Below, piece by piece: positions 1-6,973 of a stretch of 8,378 nt of DNA. Under the pieces are notes generated by a model, which had not been told where the DNA came from, ran no database searches, and was given only the letters and a program-made list of their open reading frames with translations. The DNA comes from Pseudomonadota bacterium. GTDB taxonomy: Bacteria; Pseudomonadota; Gammaproteobacteria; Burkholderiales; Burkholderiaceae_C. Position 1 is the first letter of the stretch, and every line of letters begins with the position of its first letter. Position numbers and translations under genes: made by a program. The DNA lies in assembly GCA_030918015.1 (NCBI GenBank), contig JAUPTP010000068.1, positions 1 through 8,378 of the forward strand, written 5' to 3'.

Positions 1-963
1 CGCTCGGGCGGCAGGGGTGGGCGCGCGTGCCGGTTCGGCGGCGGCCCTGCTGACCGGAGCGGTGAGCGCAGGCGGGGCGGCCGCCGTGTCGAGCAGGTCC
101 GCCATCCCGAGGGCATGCCAGTGCGCCAGCAGGGCCTCGCGTGCAGCCTCGTCGGCACCACGCTGAGCCAGAAGGGCCGCGAAATCCTGGGCGCTGGCCT
201 GCGGCGCCAGCACCTCGAGTTCGCAGTCGTCCTGCAGGAACTCGAACACGTCGACGATCGTCTGCCGGTCGGCACTGCTGCGCAGGCGGATCTCGAAGCC
301 CAGACAGCAGCCTTCCGGATCCAGCAGCAGCAGGTCCGGCACCCGTTCGGTCGTCGTGCGGATGCCCTCGATCTCGCCCAGCGTGCCCAGGTAGCGGATG
401 AAGGACATCGGATCCAGGCCGTTGCGCAGCGCATCCATCCCCATGCGCAGCGACAGGTGCCAGACGCCGGCGCCCGCACCGTCCTCGGCCGGGGCCGGAC
501 TGGCGGGCGTCGCCTCGACGGCGGTGCCGCGGGTGTCGCTCGCCGGTTCGCCCCGCAGCTGGCGAAGCTGCTCGCCCAGACGCTGGCTGATGGCCGACAG
601 CTCGGGGCGGTCGCTGCCGTCGCGCACCGCATGGACCAGCCGCTCCATCTGGTCGCGGCCCTGCAGCAGCAGCGCCATCGCCGGCTCGGTCACCGCCAGC
701 AGGCCGTCGCGCATGCGGTCGAGCACGCTCTCGACCTCGTGCGTGAAGCTGACCACCGCCTGGAAGCCGAACAGGCCCGCGCCGCCCTTGATGGTGTGCG
801 CGGCGCGGAAGGCGCTGTTGACCGCTTCGGCATCGGTCGGGTCCTGCTCCATCGCGAGCAGGCCCTGCTCGAACTGGCGCAGGTTGTCCTGGGCTTCCTC
901 GAGGAAGCCCTCGCGGGCGGCCGCGATGATGTCGTCGTCGTCACCGAGGGAATGCTTGCTCAT
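1..963 (-). CDS. cheA: Chemotaxis histidine kinase CheA, N-terminal part (runs off left edge)
   Basis: This is the first 321 codons of a CheA-type kinase, which takes signals from chemoreceptors through CheW and phosphorylates CheY and CheB. Residues about 10-115 form an Hpt (P1) domain with the phospho-acceptor motif AAHTIKGGAGLFG; His56 is the expected phosphorylated residue. Residues about 140-166 are an Ala/Pro-rich linker. Residues about 167-252 form a compact alpha/beta domain (starting WHLSLRMGMDALRNGLDP, with VDVFEFLQDDCELEV near its end). It resembles the middle, P2-like domain seen in CheAs of accessory clusters such as the Pseudomonas Che2 type; that comparison is from memory. An Ala/Pro-rich linker follows to the edge. 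Dimerisation, ATPase and CheW-like domains must lie to the left. The ATG at 963-961 gives the full Hpt domain, but no Shine-Dalgarno site precedes it. The gene follows an MCP by 53 nt on the same strand and is probably in its operon. Confidence 0.93.
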   Translation of the reverse strand, partial: MSKHSLGDDDDIIAAAREGFLEEAQDNLRQFEQGLLAMEQDPTDAEAVNSAFRAAHTIKGGAGLFGFQAVVSFTHEVESVLDRMRDGLLAVTEPAMALLLQGRDQMERLVHAVRDGSDRPELSAISQRLGEQLRQLRGEPASDTRGTAVEATPASPAPAEDGAGAGVWHLSLRMGMDALRNGLDPMSFIRYLGTLGEIEGIRTTTERVPDLLLLDPEGCCLGFEIRLRSSADRQTIVDVFEFLQDDCELEVLAPQASAQDFAALLAQRGADEAAREALLAHWHALGMADLLDTAAAPPALTAPVSRAAAEPARAPTPAARA

Positions 964-977
964 CGCTGGAGTCCGGT

Positions 978-1000
978 GGGGCAAGGGGGCTGGGGGAGGG
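978..1000 (+). other. G-quadruplex-forming motif between MCP and cheA
   Basis: The + strand carries four G-runs of 4, 5, 5 and 3 bases separated by loops of 3, 2 and 1 bases, which fits the G3+N1-7 quadruplex rule. The G-rich strand is the template strand for the minus-strand genes, so their mRNA is C-rich here. The motif ends 14 nt upstream of the cheA start codon, where a ribosome binding site would be expected. Whether it folds in the cell is unknown. Confidence 0.6.
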
Positions 1001-1016
1001 CCGGCATGGGAGCGGA

Positions 1017-2168
1017 TCAGAAGAACTCGACGCCGGCCTGGCGGTCGACGGTGGTCACGCCGTGATGCGACGAGCGCATCTCCTCCATCGTGTAGCTCTG
1101 CTCGAGCCGTTCGAGCCAGCGCGCCGGGCTGTCGGCATCCGGGTCGTTCTCGCCGCCGATCCAGCGGCTGAGCCGGTCGATGTCCTCGCTGACCGAGCCG
1201 AGCATCTGGGTGAAGCGGTCATGGGCCTGCAGGCCCATCAGGATCTGTTCGATGTCGCCCTGCACCTGCCGGCCGGTGTCGTGCAGCTCGCGCGAGGCCC
1301 GACCCACCTCGCCCAGGCTGCCCAGCAGCGAGCGCACGATCTGGCGCGCGCGCTCCTCGGCCTGCAGCGCGAGTTCCTCGTCGTCCATCGCTTCGGCGCG
1401 GGCGCGGCTGCGCAGGTCGTCCACCGTGGTCTGGAGCCGCCCGACATGCGCGGCGATGTGGGCACCGACCTGGCGCGACTGGCCCGCCAGCTGGCGCACC
1501 TCGTGAGCGACCACCGCGAACCCGGCGCCGCGTTCGCCCGCGCGGGTGGCCTCGACCGAGGCGTTGAGCGCCAGCATCTGGGTCGAGCGCGCGATGGACT
1601 GCACTTCGCGCGCCAGCCGCCCCAGCTCGCCGACCGGCGTGGCCAGGGCCTGGAGGGTCGAGACGGTGTCGTCGCGCAGCCGCAGGGCGGCCCGGCTGCT
1701 CTGCAGCAGCGCATCGATCTCGGGCTGGTGCTGCTCGACCAGACGGTCGCTGGTGCCGGGGTCGAGCCGGGTCACGCTGGCGCTGGCGCCCAGCGTGGCA
1801 TCGAGATGCTGGCTGATGCTGGCGAAGCGCTCGACCAGGTCGTTGCTGCTCTGCTCGGACTGCTGGCGCGCGGCCTCGATGTTGCGCCGCCAGACCGGCA
1901 GGACCTGGCGCGGCAGCAGCGAGGGCACCGAGCGCGGCCCGGCATCGGTGGACAGCGAGGCCGGGGGGGCGGCGAGCGCGCCGGCACGGGTGGCCAGCAC
2001 GCCGACCAGAAGGGCCAGCGCCGCGCACGCCGGGGCCCCGGCGACCGTGGCGCAGGCCCCGCCTGCAGCGACCAGCAGGGCCGCGAGGCCGGCACGGCGC
2101 AGGGCGATCCGGCCGGGCGCAGGCGGCCCGGCGACAGGAGTGGTGCTGATCGTCGTGGTCTCGGACAT
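1017..2168 (-). CDS. Short membrane-anchored methyl-accepting chemotaxis protein without a periplasmic sensor
   Basis: A 383-residue chemoreceptor-like protein. Residues about 24-63 are Ala/Leu/Val-rich and can form two closely spaced membrane segments with almost nothing between them, so no periplasmic ligand domain is visible. Residues about 90-335 are helical coiled coil with the MCP signalling hairpin at about 190-230 (STQMLALNASVEATRAGE, then GAGFAVVAHEVRQLA). The position equivalent to Tsr F373, a trimer contact, is Arg (IARST instead of IAFQT), and Tsr N376 is Gln. The C-terminal tail has SYTMEEMR and ends GVEFF, a tail style I associate with Burkholderiales MCPs; it is not the NWETF-type CheR/CheB tether. 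The ATG at 2168-2166 was chosen because GGAACAGGG lies just upstream. An in-frame ATG at 2246 would add 26 residues of unlikely character. It is divergent from the MCP at 2419 and lies upstream of cheA. It probably senses an intracellular or membrane cue or scaffolds the array. Confidence 0.88.
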   Translation of the reverse strand: MSETTTISTTPVAGPPAPGRIALRRAGLAALLVAAGGACATVAGAPACAALALLVGVLATRAGALAAPPASLSTDAGPRSVPSLLPRQVLPVWRRNIEAARQQSEQSSNDLVERFASISQHLDATLGASASVTRLDPGTSDRLVEQHQPEIDALLQSSRAALRLRDDTVSTLQALATPVGELGRLAREVQSIARSTQMLALNASVEATRAGERGAGFAVVAHEVRQLAGQSRQVGAHIAAHVGRLQTTVDDLRSRARAEAMDDEELALQAEERARQIVRSLLGSLGEVGRASRELHDTGRQVQGDIEQILMGLQAHDRFTQMLGSVSEDIDRLSRWIGGENDPDADSPARWLERLEQSYTMEEMRSSHHGVTTVDRQAGVEFF

Positions 2169-2183
2169 CCCTGTTCCATGCAA

Positions 2184-2213
2184 GTGCTGCGCGCCGTGTC
2201 GAGGACGCAGCAC
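2184..2213. repeat. Perfect 8-bp inverted repeat in leader of minus-strand MCP
   Basis: GTGCTGCG at 2184-2191 is exactly complementary to CGCAGCAC at 2206-2213, with a 14-base spacer. It lies 16-45 nt upstream of the start codon at 2168. It could be an mRNA hairpin that affects translation or an operator for a dimeric regulator. There is no T-run after it, so it is not a typical intrinsic terminator. Confidence 0.55.
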
Positions 2214-2355
2214 GGCTTGTCGCAGCGCAGTGTCCGCATTCGCCATGGCGGCGACGGGCGGATAAGCCCGGCCCTCTCAGCGCTGTTCCGTCCGTTTCGC
2301 CTCAGGGTCCCGGGCACAGTGGCCGACGATGGATGAGCCTGGGCCGGGCCGCGTT

Positions 2356-2382
2356 TCAGCCGTGGTCTGACCGGGCCGATAG
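2356..2382 (+). promoter_or_regulatory. Candidate sigma-28 (FliA) promoter for the MCP at 2419
   Basis: TCAG at 2356-2359 (consensus TAAA), a 15-base spacer, then GCCGATAG at 2375-2382 (consensus GCCGATAA, 7 of 8 matching). The spacing is the FliA spacing, and the site lies 36 bp before the start codon, leaving a short leader. FliA commonly drives chemoreceptor genes. The -10 element is strong and the -35 element is moderate, so the call is tentative. Confidence 0.45.
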
Positions 2383-2408
2383 CGCGGCAGTTCGAGCCCG
2401 TGCCCGAC

Positions 2409-2413
2409 GAGGA
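2409..2413 (+). promoter_or_regulatory. Ribosome binding site GAGGA for the MCP at 2419
   Basis: GAGGA lies 5 nt before the ATG at 2419, a good Shine-Dalgarno match at good spacing. It fixes the start of the first large MCP. Confidence 0.75.
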
Positions 2414-2418
2414 ATGAC

Positions 2419-4461
2419 ATGACCGCCGCCCCCCCTCCTGTCCGTGCCCAGACGTCCGCCCCCGAAGGCGCCCGAGGTCGCGTTGGCACGCGGTTCGCGC
2501 GTGTCCGGAAGTGGCTGTCGGAACAGCCCTCGGGGATGTGGGGGCCGGGCATCCGGCTGCTGCGCAACCTGAGCCTGGCCCGCAAGACCGCCCTGGTGGG
2601 CACGCTGCTGCTGATGCCCGGCCTGCTGCTGCTGGAGGACGCCGTCCAGCTGTGGCACGAGCATCTGACCGATGTGCGGCGGGCCATCGACGGGCAGAGC
2701 CGCTATCAGGCGGTGGTCGACCTCAACCTGATGATCGGCCGGCTGGCCCGCGAGGCCTTCTTCCGCGAGCAGGCCATGCCGCACGGCGATCTGGCGGCGG
2801 TGCAGGCTCAGGAAGCGCAGGCCTTTGCCGCGCTGCAGCGTCAGCTCGACCGGCTGCCCGAGGCCGCACCCGACCAGGTCAGCACCGTCTCGGCGGTGCG
2901 CAAGCGGCTGCAGGCTCGCCATGAGCTGATGCTCGCGCGGCTGGACAGCCGTGACCCGGCGCTGCGCTGGCAGGCGCTGTTCGACTGCGTGGCCGAGCTG
3001 GAGACGCTGCGCGGCGCGCTGGTGACCGACTGGGCGCTGGCGGTCGACGCCGATGCGGGCAGCAAGATGCTGCGCACCGGGCTGGTGGACCCGCAGTTCC
3101 AGATGCTGATGCAGATCCAGCGGCTGGCCGGCAAGGGCTTTCGCTGGCTGACGGACGAGGCCGCGGGCGACCAGATGCACGAGATGCTGCTGCTGCGCGG
3201 ACGCGTCGAGATGCTCTCCGATCAGGCCCGCCCGGCCGTGGCGCAGGCGCTGCTGATGCAGCTGCTCGATGTCGATGCGGTGCAGCGCGATCTGGGGGCG
3301 ATCCGCAATTTCCTGGCCACCACGGCGCGGATGACCGACTCCGAGAAGCGCACGCTCGATCCGGAGGCCTATTCGCGGCAGGCCCTGGCCGCGATCGAGG
3401 CCAGTGCCCGGCTCCAGCACCTGGCCCTGGCGCGCATCGGCGAGCGCATGCAGGCCCGCGAGGCGGTGCTGGTCGATCAGCTGGGTCTGCGGCTGTGGCT
3501 GCTGGGGGCGCTGTCGCTGGTGGGCCTCTATCTGCTGGTGTGCTTGTACCGGGTGATGTCGGGCGGGCTGAGCACGCTGTGCCGGCATCTGGACCGGCTG
3601 GGGCAGGGCGACCTGAGTGCCCGTCCGCGCGGCTGGGGGCGCGACGAGATCGGGCATGCGCTCAACACGCTCGGGCGCGCGACGGCCAGCATCTCGACCC
3701 TGTTCGAGGCGGTTCAGCACGGCGTGGCGGCCGTCACGCACGCCTCGCGCGAGGTGGCGGTCGGCAATGCCGGCCTGTCGGGGCGAACCGGCGAAGTCCG
3801 CGATGCCCTGGGCCAGGTGATCGAGCGGGCGCAGCGCTTCTCGCGCGCCATGGACGCCAGCGCGCACCAGGTCGACGAGGCGGCCGAGCATGTGCGGGCG
3901 ATGCGCACCGAGGCCCAGCGCAGCCGCAAGGCGATGGACGGCCTGCGCAACAGCATGCAGGCCCTGCAGGCCCAGAGCCGCGAGATCGTGCACATCGTCG
4001 GGCTGGTGGAGGCCGTGGCCTTCCAGACCAAGCTGCTGTCGCTCAATGCCTCGGTCGAGGCGGCGCGCGCGGGCAGTGCGAGCCGCGGCTTCTCGGTGGT
4101 GGCGCAGGAGGTGCGCGCGCTGGCACAGCGCAGCGAGGATGCGGCCGCCAAGATCCGCACGATCGTGGAGGTGTCCGCCGCGGAGATCGAGCAGGGCTGC
4201 GTGATGGCCGACCGTTCGAGCCGCGCCGTCGACCGCACGGGAGAGGAGATCCAGTCCGTGGACCGGATCATGGGCAGCCTGGTGCAGGTCACGCTCGACA
4301 GCCGTGACCAGTCCCAGCAGGTGCTCGACATCGTGCACGAGGTCGATGCCTCGGTGCAGGGCAATGTCGCGCTGGTCGCTCAGCTGTCGGAGGCCTCGGG
4401 CGGATTGCGCCACCAGGGCGATGCGCTCAAGCGCTCCGTCGGCCATTTCGTGGTGCGCTGA
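2419..4461 (+). CDS. Transmembrane methyl-accepting chemotaxis protein with altered signalling tip
   Basis: A 680-residue chemoreceptor. After a basic cytoplasmic leader with an amphipathic stretch ([13 protein letters not shown], 44-56), TM1 spans about 57-77 and TM2 about 357-377. They enclose an all-helical periplasmic region of about 280 residues, larger than a 4-helix-bundle sensor and nearer the size of a helical bimodular (HBM) sensor; the ligand is unknown. HAMP follows at about 378-430 ([20 protein letters not shown]), then the MCP signalling domain to about 675. The hairpin tip at about 533-572 reads [20 protein letters not shown] then [20 protein letters not shown]. Compared with Tsr it has N376K, E391S, Q392A and G393S. 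The usual methylation-segment Glu-Glu pair is replaced by GRTGEV (456-461). It ends VGHFVVR with no CheR/CheB tether. It is the first gene of a rightward unit and is followed after 7 nt by a paralogue. Confidence 0.93.
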   Translation: MTAAPPPVRAQTSAPEGARGRVGTRFARVRKWLSEQPSGMWGPGIRLLRNLSLARKTALVGTLLLMPGLLLLEDAVQLWHEHLTDVRRAIDGQSRYQAVVDLNLMIGRLAREAFFREQAMPHGDLAAVQAQEAQAFAALQRQLDRLPEAAPDQVSTVSAVRKRLQARHELMLARLDSRDPALRWQALFDCVAELETLRGALVTDWALAVDADAGSKMLRTGLVDPQFQMLMQIQRLAGKGFRWLTDEAAGDQMHEMLLLRGRVEMLSDQARPAVAQALLMQLLDVDAVQRDLGAIRNFLATTARMTDSEKRTLDPEAYSRQALAAIEASARLQHLALARIGERMQAREAVLVDQLGLRLWLLGALSLVGLYLLVCLYRVMSGGLSTLCRHLDRLGQGDLSARPRGWGRDEIGHALNTLGRATASISTLFEAVQHGVAAVTHASREVAVGNAGLSGRTGEVRDALGQVIERAQRFSRAMDASAHQVDEAAEHVRAMRTEAQRSRKAMDGLRNSMQALQAQSREIVHIVGLVEAVAFQTKLLSLNASVEAARAGSASRGFSVVAQEVRALAQRSEDAAAKIRTIVEVSAAEIEQGCVMADRSSRAVDRTGEEIQSVDRIMGSLVQVTLDSRDQSQQVLDIVHEVDASVQGNVALVAQLSEASGGLRHQGDALKRSVGHFVVR

Positions 4462-4475
4462 CAGGGTGATGAACA
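4462..4475 (+). promoter_or_regulatory. Tight intercistronic junction with AGGG ribosome binding site
   Basis: The upstream MCP stops with TGA at 4459-4461 and the next candidate ATGs are at 4469, 4475 and 4478. AGGG at 4463-4466 is only 2 nt from the ATG at 4469 but 8 nt from the ATG at 4475, which makes 4475 a strong alternative start two residues later. The spacing suggests translational coupling of the two receptors. Confidence 0.6.
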
Positions 4476-6895
4476 TGATGGACTGGAAGGCCCGGATCGG
4501 GCACCGCGGCCTGATGCAGCCGGGCATGCGCCTGATGCGGTCGCTGTCGCTGTCGCGCAAGATGCTGCTGATGGCGGTGCTGCTGCTGCCCCCGATGCTG
4601 CTGATGCTGGCCTTGTCGCTGCGCGATGGGCTGGCGTCGCTCGATGCGATCGAGCGGGCCCGTGGCGGGGCGGCGCTGGCGCGCCAGCTCGGCGAGGTGT
4701 CGATGCTGGTCCAGCTGCACCGCACGATGAGCGTGGAGGTCTCCGGCACCGCCCTGCCCGAGACCGCGAGTGCCCGCGAGGGCGTGCGCCGCCAGCTGAC
4801 CCAGGCGCTCGAGCGGATCGAGGCGACGCGGGCGCGCCTGCCCGACGCGCTGCGGCTGGACGATGCCTGGCCGGACGAGCAGCCGCGGTTGCAGGCCCTG
4901 GCCCAGGGCAAGCTGCCGACCCGGCGGGCGGAGATGCTGGCCGAGCATGCGGCCCGCTCCGCGCGCTTGACCCAGCTGGCCTGGCTGACGGCCGAGCGCG
5001 CGGGCGTGCTCTTCGACGCCGATGCGGCCGCGACGCTGCTGGCCGACCTGTCGGTCGAGCGGCTGCCGCCCTGGCTGGAGACGGCCGCTCTGGCCGGTTC
5101 GCGCGGTGTCGAGCTGCTCCAGCGCGATGTCTCGCCGCGCGAGGGCGCGATGATGCTGGTGCTGGCCGATGATCTGGATCACGCCTCGGCGACGATGATG
5201 CCCCGGCTGCAGGCGCTCGAGCGCGCCGGTGCGGGCGTGCTGCCTGGGGCGCCGGCGGTGCGCGAGCGCCTGCAGCATCTGGCCGCGACGGTGCGCGACA
5301 TCTTCGACCGCGAGGCGGTCGACGCCAGTGCCTCCGCCTTTCGGCACGATGCCATCGAGGTGCTGCAGCTGCTGGGCCAGCTCACTCAGGAAGGATGGGG
5401 GCGGCTCGACGAGCGGCTGGAGCGGCGCGCCAGCGAGCGGCGCCTGCACATGGCGGGCCTGCTGGCGCTGAACGTGATCGGCGTGCTGCTGACCGCCTAT
5501 CTCGCGCTGAGCTTCTTCCGGGGCTTCCAGGAATCGCTGGGCGAGGTCACGGCGGCGGTGGCGGCGGTGGCGGCCGGCGACCTGACGCGCGCGGTGCAGG
5601 TCAAGGGCCGTGACGAGATGGCCGGCGTGGGCCAGGCCCTGGATGCGATGAGCCAGCGTCTGTCGGCGCTGGTCGGTGAAATCCGCAGCAGCGCGGTGCG
5701 CATCGATCAGGCCGGCGGGCAGATCTCCGAGGGCGGCGCGACGCTGCGCCAGCGCACCGAGGAGCAGTCGGCGCAGCTGCACCGCACGGTGGGCAGCATG
5801 CAGCAGCTCGACGGCATCGTGGGCGCGAGCAGCCGAGCCGCCGATGCCCTGCAGCAGCTGGCGGTCACGCTGCACGGCGATGCCGCCACCGGCAGCTCGG
5901 CGATGCAGGCCGCCATCACCGCCATGGCCGCGCTGCAGGACAGCGTGCGCCGGGTCGCCGAGATCAACGCGGTCATCGATGACATCGCGTTCCAGACCAA
6001 CATGCTGGCGCTCAATGCCTCGATCGAGGCCTCGCGCGCGGGCGAGGCCGGGCGGGGCTTCTCGGTCGTGGCCAGCGAGATCCGTCAGCTCGCCAGCCGC
6101 TGCAGCGAGGCGGCGGCCGAGATCCACGGCCTGATCGAGTCGACCGCCTTGCAGGCCGGCCAGTCTCGCGGCGCCATCGACGAGGCGGGCGAGCGCATCG
6201 TGGCGCTGACCCAGGGCATCGACCAGATCTCGGCCCGCCTGACGACGATTGCCGAGGGCAGCGCCAGCCAGCGCGACTCCCTGGCCGGGGTCACCGCGAC
6301 GATCGAGGGGCTGGATGCGCTGACCCGTGACAATGCCGAGATCGCGGTGCAGTCGAGCCGGTCGGCCGGCGTGCTCTCCAGCCAGGCCATGGCGCTGCGC
6401 CGCTCCGTGGCCTCGATCCGGCTGCGCTCGGCCACGGTCGAGGAGGCGCGCGAGATGGCCGAGCAGGCGATCGCGCGCATCGACGAGGTGGGCCTGGAGA
6501 TGGCCCTGCGAGAGTTCAACACGCCGCAGGGGCCGTGGTCGCAGCGCGGCATGTTCGTCTTCGTCATCGACGGCGAAGACCGGTTCGCCGCCCATGCGGC
6601 GCGGCCCGAGCTGGTGGGGCAGCGGGTCGACGAGACGCCTGTGCTGACCACGGATGCCGCAGATCTGCTGGTGCGCTCCGGCCGCGAGGTGGCACGCCAG
6701 GGCCGGGGGTGGATCGATTATGTCGGGCTCGACCCGGACAGCGGCGGCGCGATCAGGAAAAGCGCCTACGTGATCTCCCTGCGCGATGATGAGGTGTTCC
6801 TGGGGTGCGGTGCCAGTCGGGAAGGGCTGGAGGCCTTTGCCGCGGATCCGGAGCGGACGCAGGCGCCGGCCCGCGTGGAAATGCCGTCGGTCTGA
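4469..6895 (+). CDS. Transmembrane methyl-accepting chemotaxis protein with extra C-terminal Cache-like domain
   Basis: An 808-residue chemoreceptor (806 or 805 if ATG 4475 or 4478 is used). The leader [13 protein letters not shown] (19-31) matches that of the preceding MCP. TM1 is about 32-52, TM2 about 327-349, with an all-helical periplasmic sensor between them. Both sensors share an aligned patch ([10 protein letters not shown] at 182-191 here, [10 protein letters not shown] at 209-218 in the neighbour), so they are probably homologous. HAMP is about 350-402 ([17 protein letters not shown]). A methylation-type segment has QRTEEQ (428-433), and the hairpin tip is canonical ([20 protein letters not shown] then [17 protein letters not shown], 506-542). 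Residues about 655-785 are an added alpha/beta domain with [43 protein letters not shown] and [10 protein letters not shown], the pattern of single-Cache (sCache_2-like) domains. Since it follows the signalling domain it should be cytoplasmic, where it may read an internal metabolite. There is no tether pentapeptide. Confidence 0.93.
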   Translation: MNMMDWKARIGHRGLMQPGMRLMRSLSLSRKMLLMAVLLLPPMLLMLALSLRDGLASLDAIERARGGAALARQLGEVSMLVQLHRTMSVEVSGTALPETASAREGVRRQLTQALERIEATRARLPDALRLDDAWPDEQPRLQALAQGKLPTRRAEMLAEHAARSARLTQLAWLTAERAGVLFDADAAATLLADLSVERLPPWLETAALAGSRGVELLQRDVSPREGAMMLVLADDLDHASATMMPRLQALERAGAGVLPGAPAVRERLQHLAATVRDIFDREAVDASASAFRHDAIEVLQLLGQLTQEGWGRLDERLERRASERRLHMAGLLALNVIGVLLTAYLALSFFRGFQESLGEVTAAVAAVAAGDLTRAVQVKGRDEMAGVGQALDAMSQRLSALVGEIRSSAVRIDQAGGQISEGGATLRQRTEEQSAQLHRTVGSMQQLDGIVGASSRAADALQQLAVTLHGDAATGSSAMQAAITAMAALQDSVRRVAEINAVIDDIAFQTNMLALNASIEASRAGEAGRGFSVVASEIRQLASRCSEAAAEIHGLIESTALQAGQSRGAIDEAGERIVALTQGIDQISARLTTIAEGSASQRDSLAGVTATIEGLDALTRDNAEIAVQSSRSAGVLSSQAMALRRSVASIRLRSATVEEAREMAEQAIARIDEVGLEMALREFNTPQGPWSQRGMFVFVIDGEDRFAAHAARPELVGQRVDETPVLTTDAADLLVRSGREVARQGRGWIDYVGLDPDSGGAIRKSAYVISLRDDEVFLGCGASREGLEAFAADPERTQAPARVEMPSV
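5552..5578 (+). repeat. Short GCGGCGGTG tandem repeat inside the HAMP coding region
   Basis: GCGGCGGTG occurs twice in a row (5552-5560, 5561-5569) and is followed by a degenerate third unit. It encodes an Ala-Ala-Val pattern in HAMP helix 2, just before GDLT. The 9-bp unit keeps frame, so slippage would add or remove three residues. It is probably ordinary low complexity in an Ala-rich helix. Confidence 0.4.
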
Positions 6896-6973
6896 ACGCA
6901 CAATTGCTGCGCTGCCGCATCCGTGGGGCGGTGCATGGTGTGAGAATCGGTGCCGACGCCGCTCGCTCCGATC
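6896..6973 (+). other. Short gap between the second MCP and the TIR-FGE gene
   Basis: These 78 nt show no clear terminator, no strong promoter and no clear Shine-Dalgarno site before ATG 6974. GAGAA at 6942-6946 lies only 3 nt before an in-frame GTG at 6950. Read-through from the MCP genes is therefore possible, but an unrecognised weak promoter cannot be excluded. Confidence 0.45.

Larger units (their letters stand above)
2169..2418. promoter_or_regulatory. Divergent intergenic region between chemoreceptor genes
   Basis: This 250-bp gap separates two divergent MCP start codons and must hold promoters for both directions. On the right side I see a sigma-28-like site and a ribosome binding site. 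On the left side I see an inverted repeat in the leader of the minus-strand gene. I could not identify a convincing sigma-70 or sigma-28 promoter for the leftward gene. No small gene is supported here. Confidence 0.6.

Noticed and set aside
115..1065. A plus-strand open frame of 316 codons over the cheA region
   Set aside because: The minus strand encodes an Hpt domain with a clear HTIKG motif, so this frame is a shadow.
2258..2265. GCGGATAA as a second sigma-28 -10 element
   Set aside because: Seven of eight bases match, but there is no -35 element 15 bases upstream and it lies about 150 bp from the rightward start codon.
1062..2336. A plus-strand open frame of 424 codons antisense to the short MCP
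   Set aside because: The minus strand encodes a recognisable MCP hairpin. This frame has only low-complexity Arg/Gln/Ala sequence.
2356..4911. A minus-strand open frame of 851 codons antisense to the first MCP
   Set aside because: Same compositional artefact. It crosses the real MCP-MCP junction and shows no family motifs.
6950..6973. GTG at 6950 as the start of the TIR-FGE gene
   Set aside because: It would add eight residues (MPTPLAPI) ahead of TIR strand A, and the only purine-rich site is 3 nt away, too close. It cannot be fully excluded.
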